This document shows positions 21,781 through 30,128 of a stretch of 64,000 nucleotides of DNA, piece after piece (position 1 is the stretch's first letter; each line of letters opens with the position of its first letter). The DNA is from Acidimicrobiaceae bacterium (GTDB lineage Bacteria > Actinomycetota > Acidimicrobiia > Acidimicrobiales > RAAP-2): NCBI GenBank assembly GCA_003151235.1, contig PLWZ01000018.1, positions 22,628 through 86,627 on the forward strand. Reading direction: 5' to 3'. The notes below the pieces were generated by a model. That model ran no database searches and was not told where the DNA came from. It worked only from the letters and a program-made list of their open reading frames with translations. The translations under genes and the position numbers were made by a program.

Positions 21781-21854
21781 GGGGGCGTAGCCCAATTGGC
21801 AGAGGCAAGGCGCTTAAACCGCCTCCAGTAAGGGTTCGAATCCCTTCGTCCCCA
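21781..21854 (+). tRNA. tRNA with UAA anticodon (Leu-type decoding) but short variable arm
   Basis: A 74-base cloverleaf. Acceptor GGGGGCG (21781-21787) pairs with CGTCCCC (21847-21853), with one G-U. The D arm is GCC/GGC, the anticodon stem AGGCG/CGCCT encloses loop CTTAAAC (anticodon TAA, reading UUA), the variable region is only five bases (CCAGT), and the T arm AAGGG-TTCGAAT-CCCTT is intact. Discriminator A is at 21854; CCA is not encoded. Bacterial tRNA-Leu normally has a long class II variable arm, so the charging identity is uncertain. Confidence 0.85.
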
Positions 21855-21908
21855 CCCCTTGACCTGGACCCCGAAAAGTGGCCCACTCTTGGGGTTCAGG
21901 TCAAGGGG
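21855..21908. terminator. 18-bp hairpin directly after the tRNA
   Basis: The arms at 21855-21872 and 21891-21908 pair over 18 positions (one G-T) around an 18-base loop, starting one base after the tRNA discriminator. There is no T tract. It may end tRNA transcription, or be a relic of a mobile-element end, because the loop side GACCCCGAAAAGTGG is reminiscent of some insertion-sequence termini. The identity is unproven. Confidence 0.55.
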
Positions 21909-21981
21909 TCCTCGACCACCCGAGAGCGAACTGAGCACGTATGTGGACATTCGGGCCCAACGCGTGTGAGACGGTCTGTCC

Positions 21982-23460
21982 TTATCCCTCGGGTACCAAC
22001 GATTCAGCGGCCTCGACCAGGTCCGCGTCGACGGTGGTGTTAGTAGACAAGGAGCGGGCTTGACGGCGTTCCAACGCGAACAAATATGCCGCCGCGAACA
22101 TCGCGACTGTGCCGATAGCAAGCAGCCACCCAAAGGTGGTCCCAAAGGCCCGGGCCTGAGCCGATGTCGACGTTCCGGCATGGGCCAAGTAATGCTGCAA
22201 AAGCGAGAGCAGTATCGCCGTGCCGATGGACGATCCAACCCGCTGCACGATGTTCTGCTGCGGTGTCGCATCGTTGATTTGATCCGGTTTCACCGCCCGG
22301 TATCCGGCGGTAATTGCTGGTGTGATAGTTAACCCAATCCCAAACCCTTGAAGTGTCAGAACTGTGCTGATGAGCACGTAGGACGTATGGCTACCAAGCA
22401 GCAAGAAGGGGACGCTGAACAGGAGCGTTAAGAGGACACCGATCGCAGTGGTCGCTCCGGTTCCGAATCTTTCCATCATGCGCCGGGATACCCATGTGCC
22501 CAATGTCGCACCTATGCCGCGCGGGGCGACGAGCAAACCGGTGGACAGGGTGTTGAGGTGACGAATGGTCTGGTAGTAGAGCGGCATCAAGATGGCCGCG
22601 CCGATCAAGACCGAACTGAGCAAGAAAGTTGTAAGAGATGCGGCGGCGAAAATCCTGTTCGTATAGAGCCGCATGTTTAACAGCGGTCGCTCGATGTGCA
22701 GAGCCCGCAGCACGAACACGACCACCAAAACGACCCCAGCCACCACTGGGATGGCCACATGGCTGAGACCATTACTCGACGAGCCGACTTGCGACAACCC
22801 GTAAGTCAAGCCCACGAGCCCACTTGCGACCAGGCCGAGACCCGCCAGGTCCAACGGTCCAGCAATCTGTGGTGGCTCGGCCGGAAGCTTGCCCAGCCCC
22901 CTCACTAATGCGAAGACGCCGATAGGAACGTTGATGTAGAAGATCCAACGCCAACTGGCGTTAGCGAGCAAGAGCCCGCCGAGCGTCGGGCCAAACACCG
23001 GGGCCAGGATGGTCGGAACGCCGTACGCCGCCATCACGCGAGGAAGGTTGGATGGGCCCGCCACTCTGACCAAGATCATCTGGCCGACCGGCACGATTGC
23101 CCCTCCGCCCAATCCTTGGACGACGCGGAAGAGAATCAATTGCCAAGGCGAACGCGCGAGACCGCACAACGCCGAGCCCAAGGTGAACACGGCCATCGAT
23201 ATCAAGAACAATCGCTTGGCCCCTATGCGACGTGCAGCCCAGCCCGTGAGAGGGACCATCACCGCGATTGCCAGGATGTAGCCGGTCACTACCCACTGGA
23301 CGCCGCCCAAGGTGGTGTGCAGGTCTCTGCGGAGCGATTCAAGGGCAATGTTGATGATCGTGGTATCCAGGATCACCATGAAGCCGCCGAGGATGACTAT
23401 GGTGAGGATTCCCCGCGTAGCTCGGTCCAGCCCGCGCTGAATGGGCGCTTGATCAGCCAC
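21982..23460 (-). CDS. MFS transporter, DHA2 (EmrB/QacA) drug exporter family
   Basis: 492 residues with about 14 hydrophobic helices. Motif A is GWAARRIGAKRLF after helix 2, motif B-like LILFRVVQGLGGGAI follows, and motif C APVFGPTLGGLLL is in helix 5. The N-terminal D-T-T-I-I-N-I-A in helix 1 is motif D1, typical of proton-coupled 14-TMS drug exporters. It probably exports a toxic hydrophobic compound, perhaps a catabolic substrate or intermediate of this region. It stands alone, downstream of the tRNA boundary, and its base composition is less GC-rich than the genes before it. Confidence 0.93.
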   Translation of the reverse strand: MADQAPIQRGLDRATRGILTIVILGGFMVILDTTIINIALESLRRDLHTTLGGVQWVVTGYILAIAVMVPLTGWAARRIGAKRLFLISMAVFTLGSALCGLARSPWQLILFRVVQGLGGGAIVPVGQMILVRVAGPSNLPRVMAAYGVPTILAPVFGPTLGGLLLANASWRWIFYINVPIGVFALVRGLGKLPAEPPQIAGPLDLAGLGLVASGLVGLTYGLSQVGSSSNGLSHVAIPVVAGVVLVVVFVLRALHIERPLLNMRLYTNRIFAAASLTTFLLSSVLIGAAILMPLYYQTIRHLNTLSTGLLVAPRGIGATLGTWVSRRMMERFGTGATTAIGVLLTLLFSVPFLLLGSHTSYVLISTVLTLQGFGIGLTITPAITAGYRAVKPDQINDATPQQNIVQRVGSSIGTAILLSLLQHYLAHAGTSTSAQARAFGTTFGWLLAIGTVAMFAAAYLFALERRQARSLSTNTTVDADLVEAAESLVPEG

Positions 23461-23668
23461 CGCTATTTACTTTGGAATTTTTGGTCACACGGCATGGTGT
23501 TGCAATTGTCGGACCAGGTCTCGTTTGGACTCCCGTACGCGCGGGATGGTCGTGCTCGAGGGCCACTGCGAGCGTGCTTATAGCCGCGACTGGGGTATGG
23601 CACCGGCAGCAGAATTAGGGTGCTTGGTCCGACTTTGACGTGGCCGCCATGGGTTGGGGGCCTCAGTC

Positions 23669-23850
23669 GTGGATGGCCCCTCCCCCGCCAGCGTGACCGA
23701 GGTCGCTCGGCGATCTGGGATCAGCCGTCAGACCGTGCACAAATGGCTCGTGAGCTATTGCACTCACGGGTTGGGCGGGTCTGGTCGACAAGAGAACTCC
23801 CGTCACCTCCCGAGGCACCAAGCCCCGAAGAAGAGGAGCGGTCCACCGGG
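23669..23850 (+). pseudogene. IS481-type transposase fragment (N-terminal HTH)
   Basis: One frame encodes SVTEVARRSGISRQTVHKWL followed by a CTHGLGG segment. This matches the N-terminal helix-turn-helix of IS481-family transposases. Continuation of the family pattern (GLVDK-) needs a frame change near 23785, and nothing of the DDE domain follows because the binding-protein gene's end lies at 23851. It is a dead remnant and shows past insertion-sequence activity here. Confidence 0.65.
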
Positions 23851-25050
23851 CTACGAAGCACACACTCCCTTACCGCCGTTGAGGATCGACACCTTCCCGT
23901 TGACTTGCTTGCTCTCAAAAAAGCAGGGGATCACGTGGGTCGTGCCGTGTTCGTAGGTGATCGGCGGGGCGAGACCTCCGAGCGAGTCGCCTTTGAGCGC
24001 GTAGAGGCCCTTGATGATCAGCTTTGTCGTGACTTTCTCGCTCGAGGTGAGATGCGCGGCGATGAGGGCGTCGTGCAGCAGGAGCCCCCCCTCGTACGTG
24101 CTGATCTGAACCTCGGGGTCAAGGCCGGGATTCTTGAGGTCGCCCGGGTAGTACTTGTTCACGGTGGCCTGCCAAAGCTTGATGGCAGCGATGGCGGTGT
24201 CAAATGGGGGCGCGGTCGGGCTGGACATATACGAGTCCTTGGCGAGGGGGGCTGAGATGCCGTTCCAGTTCTGCGCAGTGACGAAGTAGACAGGGTCGTA
24301 GTTTTGAAGGCTGCAAGACGACGCCACGGCCTCGACGTTTGAAGGGGCGCCCCCACCGTCGATGAACCCCGTCGCACCGGCCTGCTGAGCGGCAATGCAC
24401 TCGGCGGAGTAGTTGGTCTCTGTCAGCGAGGTGGCCACCGAGTAGACGAGTTTGATTCCCACCTTGGCCGCGGCCGCGCTGAGCTCCGAAGTGGTGAGGC
24501 CAGTACTGGCAGCCGTTGTTTCGTAGAGGTACGCCAGCTTTTTCACGTGCGCAGCCTTGGCGAGATCCACGAACTCTGTCGCACTGAGACTGGCAGGAGC
24601 AATTGTGTCCGTGGTGCCGAAAACGTCGGTATTTTGGGGCAGGCCGGCAACGCCATACGCTTCACCGACGACCGGGATGCCCGCCGACGCAAACACGGGA
24701 AGAATCGCCTGCTGAACTAGCGAGGAGACCATCACCGCCACCACCCCGTCGGACACGAGCGTCTGTGCTTCGATGATGGAGGTTCCCGGATTGCTCTGGT
24801 CGTTGACTTCGATCACGTCGATCTGGTGCCCGGCGATGCCGCCCTTGGCGTTGGTCGCTTTGGCCCAGGCCAGATAGCCGTCGGTGACCAGAACGAACGC
24901 GGATCCGACAGCGCCGGAACAGCTGCATACCACTCCGACCTTGATCGGCGCGGGAGCCGCGCTTGCGGTCGAGGTAGACAGCGCGGTCAAACCGGCCAGT
25001 GTCATTACGAGAGCCAGTACTGCTCCCGCTACCTTTGTGCGAATGTTCAT
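23851..25050 (-). CDS. LivK-type ABC transporter substrate-binding protein, copy 1
   Basis: 399 residues from the ATG at 25050. A Sec signal peptide (residues 1-33, ending STASA-AP) leads to a type I periplasmic-binding fold: IKVGVVCSCSG, GIAGHQIDVIEVNDQSNPG, LVSDGVVAVMVSSLVQQA, and a C-terminal Cys. Members bind branched amino acids, aromatic acids or other small carboxylates. It closely resembles the protein at 37529-38746, and both probably deliver substrate to the LivHMG/LivF transporter at 40461-43951. It is a single gene with its own promoter at 25122-25150. Confidence 0.9.
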   Translation of the reverse strand: MNIRTKVAGAVLALVMTLAGLTALSTSTASAAPAPIKVGVVCSCSGAVGSAFVLVTDGYLAWAKATNAKGGIAGHQIDVIEVNDQSNPGTSIIEAQTLVSDGVVAVMVSSLVQQAILPVFASAGIPVVGEAYGVAGLPQNTDVFGTTDTIAPASLSATEFVDLAKAAHVKKLAYLYETTAASTGLTTSELSAAAAKVGIKLVYSVATSLTETNYSAECIAAQQAGATGFIDGGGAPSNVEAVASSCSLQNYDPVYFVTAQNWNGISAPLAKDSYMSSPTAPPFDTAIAAIKLWQATVNKYYPGDLKNPGLDPEVQISTYEGGLLLHDALIAAHLTSSEKVTTKLIIKGLYALKGDSLGGLAPPITYEHGTTHVIPCFFESKQVNGKVSILNGGKGVCAS

Positions 25051-25121
25051 TTGCAGTGCCCCCCCGCTCTCCGCGCGCCATATGTTCCCGCGGACGAGCA
25101 ATGTCGCCAATTCGTGATGGG

Positions 25122-25150
25122 ACCGTAACGTCCACGCGGGATGTTGTCAA
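25122..25150 (-). promoter_or_regulatory. SigA-type promoter of binding protein 1
   Basis: Read on the minus strand, TTGACA (25150-25145) is followed after exactly 17 bases by TACGGT (25127-25122). This agrees with the actinobacterial TTGACN-17-TANNNT consensus and leaves a leader of about 65 bases before the ATG at 25050. The rest of 25151-25477 shows no gene. Confidence 0.6.
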
Positions 25151-25477
25151 CAGCTGCATAAGTTCTGCACCTTTGATACCTAGAACCTGGGCAGGGTTTG
25201 CGTGGGGGAGCAGATCCCGCCGCAGCGCACGAGCTCGCGCTTCCCTGGGACTGACAGGGTTGGCCTGAGGAGGGGGGTCCGCCACACCGTGCCACGAGGT
25301 TGGTGCCGCCGCCTCTGAAGAATTTACAAGCCAGATTCTCGGACTTGAACGCGGATCCGGACGATGAGCAGTGCCGTTTGACCCTTCCGGGTGCGGCAGC
25401 TAGAAAGTTGTGTGGCTATGCATAACGTCTGTGTTACCTGACGGCATGTCGATGCCATCCACTTGGAAGGGAACGCG

Positions 25478-25753
25478 ATGTCGGAGAAGCAGGACGTCGC
25501 AAACCTGCTTGGTGGGATCCACCAGCCCGCATACTCGGGCGGGCGGTTTGATGCGGTGAATTCAACGCGCAGTGAGGTCCGGGCATGGAGTCCCGCCCGC
25601 GCGAATCAGATGCGGATCAGCCGGGCGGCGACGGAGAGGAGTTGGTCGGCCGGAGCCGACCGACAACGGGACTCCGGCGAAAGTTCCTTTCGCCGGATCC
25701 GTCTAGCACTGAACCAAAGTTCCGACTCGACAACCAATGCGGAGGCGCCATGA
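25478..25753 (+). pseudogene. Aldehyde dehydrogenase N-terminal remnant, coupled to the P450 start
   Basis: The ATG at 25478 follows a GGAAGGGA ribosome site. The first 40 residues align without gaps with the aldehyde dehydrogenase at 58006-59451 (about 19 identities; e.g. NLLGG, SGGRFDAVN, EV-A-PA versus NLIGG, SSGRLLDSVN, EV-A-PA). After about codon 40 the resemblance ends and a 51-residue unrelated tail continues to a TGA at 25751-25753. That stop overlaps the P450 ATG (ATGA). The dehydrogenase body has been lost, but the stub may still be translated and couple to the P450. Confidence 0.65.
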
Positions 25754-26985
25754 GTACGGCCCTGGAGTACTTCGAGGAGCACTACGACCCGTATCACCCC
25801 GAGTTGTCGCAAAAGATGTGGGATGTAGTCGAACACCTGCGCGCTCGTTGCCCTGTGGCGCACAGCGATTCCACCATGGGAGGGGGCGCCTTTAACGGCT
25901 TGTGGGTACTGACGCAGTATGAAGACATTTGTGCCGTATTGCGCGACCCGCAAACCTTCTCATCAGACCCGAGCAGGTTCAATCCTGAGCTCGTCGAGAG
26001 CCCACTTGGCTACTTTCCACCCATTTCGCTCGATCCCCCGCTGCACCAGAAGTGGCGGGTGCTTCTCAATCCTCGTCTAACGCCGAAAGCCCTTGCGAGT
26101 TTCGAGCCGGGGATCCGGGCGATCGTGACGGAGCTGATCGACGGGTTCCTCGAAGAGGGACACTGCGACTTTGTGAGCCAGCTTGCCCGCCTTCTCCCGA
26201 GTCGGATGTTCTTCCAAGTGCTCTTCGGTATCGGGGACCCAGAAGAGGTGGACCGCTGCCTGGTTTGGTCCGACAAGGTCATCTATGAGCAGGATGGTTC
26301 GCCTGAATTCCTCGAGGCCATGGCCGCCTGGGTCAACTGGATTGCAGAGTTCGTGTCCGTCCGCCGGGCAGGCCCCAGGCGCGAGGACCTTATCGATAGC
26401 CTTCTGTTTGGGACAATCGACGGCCAACCTCTATCCGATCGAGATATCACCGGTGCCATTCAGATCCTCACCCTGGGTGCATTCGAGACCACAAGCGACG
26501 CGTTGAGCGCTGTGATGCTCAAGCTGACCGAGTTTCCCGAGGTCCAAGCTCGCTTGCGCGGGGACCCGTCGCTCATACCCACCGTGTTCGACGAGATACT
26601 GCGAGTCGAGACGCCCGTAATTTCGCTAACCCGCCACTGCACCCGGGACGTCGAAATCGGCGGAAAGCAACTGAAGACGGGCGACACGATCCTCATGCAC
26701 TTCGGTGCCGCCAACCGTGATCCGGCTGTGTTCGAGAACCCGACGCAGTGTCAATGGGACCGCGCAGATAACCGCCACATCGCCTTCGGGCTTGGTCCAC
26801 ATCGCTGTATCGGATCCAACACGGCGCGCCTCAACTTGCGGGTCGTATTCGAGGAGGTTTTGGCTCGCATGGACGACATTCACGTCACACCCGGCGACGT
26901 TCCATCTCAGGCGCCCGCAACGATGACCTGGGGGCTCAAGTACCTGCCGATCTCCTTCGTTCCGCGCCCATTGGTGGGCGGCTGA
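25750..26985 (+). CDS. Cytochrome P450 (copy 1)
   Basis: 411 residues from the ATG at 25750, with GGAGG just upstream. The I helix shows GAFETTSD (oxygen-activating Thr), the K helix EILR (ExxR), and the heme loop FGLGPHRCIGSNTAR with ligand Cys353. It is a soluble class I bacterial P450 that takes electrons from a ferredoxin, most likely the one encoded 42 bases downstream. SISL-type substrate loops cannot be read. It is paralogous to, but clearly different from, the P450 at 56454. Followed by ferredoxin and SDR genes in one operon. Confidence 0.95.
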   Translation: MSTALEYFEEHYDPYHPELSQKMWDVVEHLRARCPVAHSDSTMGGGAFNGLWVLTQYEDICAVLRDPQTFSSDPSRFNPELVESPLGYFPPISLDPPLHQKWRVLLNPRLTPKALASFEPGIRAIVTELIDGFLEEGHCDFVSQLARLLPSRMFFQVLFGIGDPEEVDRCLVWSDKVIYEQDGSPEFLEAMAAWVNWIAEFVSVRRAGPRREDLIDSLLFGTIDGQPLSDRDITGAIQILTLGAFETTSDALSAVMLKLTEFPEVQARLRGDPSLIPTVFDEILRVETPVISLTRHCTRDVEIGGKQLKTGDTILMHFGAANRDPAVFENPTQCQWDRADNRHIAFGLGPHRCIGSNTARLNLRVVFEEVLARMDDIHVTPGDVPSQAPATMTWGLKYLPISFVPRPLVGG

Positions 26986-27027
26986 GACCCAGGAGGGCGT
27001 TCAGGGTAGTCAATGGAGGGAGAATCA

Positions 27028-27225
27028 GTGAAGGTTTTTGTCGATCGTGACCGATGCCAAGGACATCTCCGATGCTACGCATTGGTTCCCGAGGTGTTCG
27101 AACCGGACGAACTCGGTCACGCGTTCACCAACGAGGCTGGCAACGAAGTCCCGCCTGAGTTCGAATCGAAGGTGCGGCAGTCGCTGGGGAACTGCCCCGA
27201 ACAGGCCATTCGCATCGAGCAGTAG
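27028..27225 (+). CDS. P450-associated ferredoxin (copy 1)
   Basis: 65 residues from the GTG at 27028, chosen over the ATG at 27013 because GGAGGG lies at the right distance before it. The iron-sulfur motif is C-QGHLR-C ... NCPEQAI: Cys, His in place of the second Cys, Cys, and a distal Cys-Pro. Such His-variant ferredoxins are common partners of actinobacterial P450s and usually hold a 3Fe-4S or altered cluster. It passes electrons from a reductase, which is not encoded nearby, to the adjacent P450. Confidence 0.93.
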   Translation: MKVFVDRDRCQGHLRCYALVPEVFEPDELGHAFTNEAGNEVPPEFESKVRQSLGNCPEQAIRIEQ

Positions 27226-27231
27226 ACGTAG

Positions 27232-28158
27232 ATGACGCGTCCCCAACCGACGGGCGAGTTTCTTGAGGGCAAGGTTGTTGCCGTCACCGGTGCCGGGCGA
27301 GGGATCGGCCGGGCCGTTGCTTTAGCGTGCGCGGCGGAGGGCGCCAGTGTCGTGGTTGACGACTACGGCGTGAGCGTAGATGGCCTCTCTCCCTCAAGCG
27401 CGGTTGCAGAGGCAGTCGTGACGGAGATAACCCAAGCGGGTGGTAAGGCCATCGCTCTGGCCGACTCGGTCGCCACGATGGATGGAGCTGAGCACATCGT
27501 TACCGCCGCGGTCGACCATTTCGGCCGCCTCGATGGTGTGGTCTGCGTCGCCGGTATCCTGCGCGGGCGAAAGCTGTTCGAGATGCAAGAGGATGACTGG
27601 GACGCGGTCATCGCAGCGCACCTCAAGGGGACCTTCACGGTGTTTCGAGCCGCCTCGGCGATCATGCGCCAGCAGCGCTTTGGAAGCCTCGTCGGGTTCA
27701 CTTCGGGGATCCACGTTGGCAGTGTTTCGCATCCCAATTACAGCGCAGCAAAAGGTGGGATCGCCTCCCTCGTACGCAGCGCCGCTTTGGTCCTTCATGA
27801 ATACGGAGTGACGGCGAATGCCGTAGCTCCGGTGGCACGTACCAGGATGACGACCGACGTCCCAGGGGTCGACAATATGCCTCAGCCCGAGGATATTGCG
27901 CCGCTCGTCGTGTACTTGCTTTCCGATGCGGCGCGGGAGATCACCGGCCAGATCTACACCGCCGCCGGCTCCAAGATTGCAGTCTGGGCACAACCCCAAG
28001 AGGTGCGAGCCGTCTTCGCTTCGGAACCATGGACCCCGCAGCGGATTGCCGAGGTGCTGCCTTTGACGTTGGGACAGGAGAGGTTGCAGATGCTCGGTGT
28101 CATGGAGGAGATCGCTCGGGCCGTAGCCGCCGGCGAAACGCCACCGTGGGTACCCTGA
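27232..28158 (+). CDS. SDR family oxidoreductase with C-terminal extension
   Basis: 308 residues. NAD(P)-binding TGAGRGIGRAV (residues about 17-27), VCVAGILRG in place of NNAG, a catalytic Ser in GFTSGIHVGS and YSAAKGG (YxxxK), then PG-like region VAPVARTRMTTD. A tail of about 55 residues after the usual SDR end (QPQEVRAVFASEPWTPQRIAEVLP) is seen in hydroxyacyl-CoA dehydrogenases of the peroxisomal MFE-2 type and in related actinobacterial steroid-catabolism SDRs. It begins seven bases after ferredoxin, so it may oxidise the P450 product or a 3-hydroxyacyl-CoA. Confidence 0.88.
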   Translation: MTRPQPTGEFLEGKVVAVTGAGRGIGRAVALACAAEGASVVVDDYGVSVDGLSPSSAVAEAVVTEITQAGGKAIALADSVATMDGAEHIVTAAVDHFGRLDGVVCVAGILRGRKLFEMQEDDWDAVIAAHLKGTFTVFRAASAIMRQQRFGSLVGFTSGIHVGSVSHPNYSAAKGGIASLVRSAALVLHEYGVTANAVAPVARTRMTTDVPGVDNMPQPEDIAPLVVYLLSDAAREITGQIYTAAGSKIAVWAQPQEVRAVFASEPWTPQRIAEVLPLTLGQERLQMLGVMEEIARAVAAGETPPWVP

Positions 28159-28385
28159 GGTGACGCCTCGGCCACCGGGGGTCGCCGGCAGCGTGGCTTC
28201 GAATGTGCAACGTCGTGCACCATCGGTCGGATGCCGATAGCGACGCTGAGGGGAGCGATCCAACGATACCGTTTGACCACGGCGAAGGCGATCCGATCAA
28301 TATCTGAAAGATGGTGCGTTTCGCATTCCCCGTTTTGAGGGACGCGCCCGATGGGTACTTGAGGGGTCGGGGATAGCATGAGTCG

Positions 28386-29003
28386 ATGACAGTCCGGATC
28401 GGGCTCGTTGGTGACACACACATTCCGTCCGCGGGCGCAGATCTTCCCGCCGAGGCTTATGAGGTATTAGCCGGGATCGACCGCATCCTCCACTGCGGCG
28501 ATCTCCACATCATCGAAGTCGTCAACCGCCTCGACTTGGTTGCGCCCACACTCGTCAGCCGTGGGAACGGTGATGACCCACGGCTTCGACCCCCCGGCGT
28601 TCCCGATGACCCCCGTATATCGGACATCGTCGTCATCGAGGTCGAGGGTGTCACCATCGGACTTACCCACGACCTTGAGCACGCCGAGATCCGAACCGAA
28701 GACGAAGTTGCCGCGTTGCTCGAGAGGCACTTCGGGCGGCGGGTGGACATCGCCGTCTCCGGGCATTCCCACGTCCCACTTGTTTGGGGACTCTCCGATG
28801 GCACGGCTCTCGTCAATCCCGGGAGCCCCACACTGCCCTACGGGTATCGGGGTCTCGTGGGCACCCTCGGAGTGATCGAGGTCGACAACGGCCGGTTCGA
28901 GATCACGGTTCTCGATCTCGCGACCAAGGAGCCCCAGTTGCACATGGTCGGACCGGCGCCACATCCGTTGACCCGTGGCCCTCGGCCGGTTGGTGGATAC
29001 TGA
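28386..29003 (+). CDS. YfcE/MJ0936-type metallophosphoesterase
   Basis: 205 residues. Metal-binding motifs of the calcineurin-like fold are present: GDTHIP (D-x-H), HCGDLH (GD), RGNGDD in place of GNHD or GNCD, THDLEH, and SGHSHVP. The compact size fits the YfcE-like single-domain phosphodiesterases. The substrate is unknown. The gene is preceded by 227 bases without another gene and is read in the same direction as the MaoC pair, which it overlaps only through a false upstream extension. No clear link to the catabolic genes. Confidence 0.85.
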   Translation: MTVRIGLVGDTHIPSAGADLPAEAYEVLAGIDRILHCGDLHIIEVVNRLDLVAPTLVSRGNGDDPRLRPPGVPDDPRISDIVVIEVEGVTIGLTHDLEHAEIRTEDEVAALLERHFGRRVDIAVSGHSHVPLVWGLSDGTALVNPGSPTLPYGYRGLVGTLGVIEVDNGRFEITVLDLATKEPQLHMVGPAPHPLTRGPRPVGGY

Positions 29004-29049
29004 TCAGTCCGCGCGGTGGCCCGCCGGCGGGCGGGGAGGAGCAGTGCCG

Positions 29050-29556
29050 GTGGCGACCGAGGATGAGGCTATGGAGACGCTCGTCACGCCTCAGATGGTC
29101 ACCTCGAAGGGCGTCTGGGGGCCCGAAACTGTCTCGCATCCAGTTTCATTGTCGGACATCCGCAAATGGGCTATCGCTGTCTATTGGCCGGAGACGCCGT
29201 CGAGGCTGTTCTGGGACGAGGAATACGCAAGAACGACCCGGTGGGGGGGCGTCGTCGCCCCCGAGGATTTCAACCCATTCGGCTGGCCAATTCGAACAAC
29301 GCCTGCGCCATTTGCCGGTGGATTGCCAGGGAAGGCGCCGCAGAAAGGTGAGAACGTGCTGAACGGGGGCCAGGTCGACACCTTCTTCACGCGCATCCGG
29401 CCTGGTGACGTGATCACAGAACGGACCCGCCTGGCCGATTGGGAAGAAAGAACGGGCCGGCTCGGGCTTACGCTCTTCCTGCGCCATGAAGCGGAGTGGC
29501 ACAACCAGGTGCGCGAGCTTGTGAAGCGACGGTTGGCGACAAGCATCTGGTATTGA
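29050..29556 (+). CDS. MaoC-like acyl-CoA dehydratase, FAS1-type N-domain subunit
   Basis: 168 residues. The GTG at 29050 has GGGAGGAG eight bases upstream. The hot-dog fold is indicated by the IRKWAIAVYWPE helix and by VVAPEDFNPF and GGQVDTFFTRIRPGDVITERTRL. This pattern is the MaoC N-terminal dehydratase family whose members pair with a catalytic partner, such as HadA/HadC or ChsH2's N domain. The second hot-dog protein follows 10 bases later. Together they should hydrate an enoyl-CoA or dehydrate a (3R)-hydroxyacyl thioester. Confidence 0.85.
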   Translation: MATEDEAMETLVTPQMVTSKGVWGPETVSHPVSLSDIRKWAIAVYWPETPSRLFWDEEYARTTRWGGVVAPEDFNPFGWPIRTTPAPFAGGLPGKAPQKGENVLNGGQVDTFFTRIRPGDVITERTRLADWEERTGRLGLTLFLRHEAEWHNQVRELVKRRLATSIWY

Positions 29557-29566
29557 AGAGACGACG

Positions 29567-30013
29567 GTGACCCAGCAGCTGTTCTTCGAGGACATCGAGG
29601 TGGGAGCCGAGGGCCCGCCGTTCGTTCGAAAGACCGATGTCATGAACTGGAACCGCTACGCGGCCGTCAATGACGAGTTCATCTACATCCACATGGACGA
29701 TGACGCTGGAAAGGCGGCCGGACAGCCGGGAGCTTTTGGCATGGGAAACCTCAGGTGGTCCTATGTCTTCAACGCGATAAGAGGTTGGTTCGGAGATGAC
29801 GTGGAGATCAGAGAAGTAGGACTCCAATTCCGGGCAATCAACAACAAGAACGATGTGTTAAGCACCTACCTGAGAGTCGTGGAGAAGGTACGTGAGAGTC
29901 GAGGGAACCTGCTCCGACTAGAGGTGAATGTGATCAACCAAAACGGGGAGCGAACCGCTCCGGGGCACGCCCTGGTGGCGCTTCCGTCGAAGGAGGACGG
30001 CGCGGCCGGGTAG
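29567..30013 (+). CDS. MaoC-like acyl-CoA dehydratase, catalytic subunit
   Basis: 148 residues from GTG. The hot-dog domain contains YAAVNDEFIYIHMDDDAG, the place of the hydratase-2 motif (normally D-x4-H), but here the Asp-His spacing is one residue longer. GMGNLRWSY, GLQFRAINNKNDVLSTYLRV and the C-terminal NQNGERTAPGHALV match the family. It likely forms a heterodimer with the subunit encoded just upstream and provides the catalytic Asp/His. Expected role: hydration of an enoyl-CoA in the beta-oxidation-like pathway. Confidence 0.85.
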   Translation: MTQQLFFEDIEVGAEGPPFVRKTDVMNWNRYAAVNDEFIYIHMDDDAGKAAGQPGAFGMGNLRWSYVFNAIRGWFGDDVEIREVGLQFRAINNKNDVLSTYLRVVEKVRESRGNLLRLEVNVINQNGERTAPGHALVALPSKEDGAAG

Positions 30014-30128
30014 GCGAGCACTTCGCGAAGTCCGGAGGTATGTGCGCTCGTCACCTGGCATGGGCGCTCGAGCTGGTGGGGCCGGTGCCGGTCGCCGACG
30101 CCGAACAGCCGCCCTCCGGTTCGGACGA

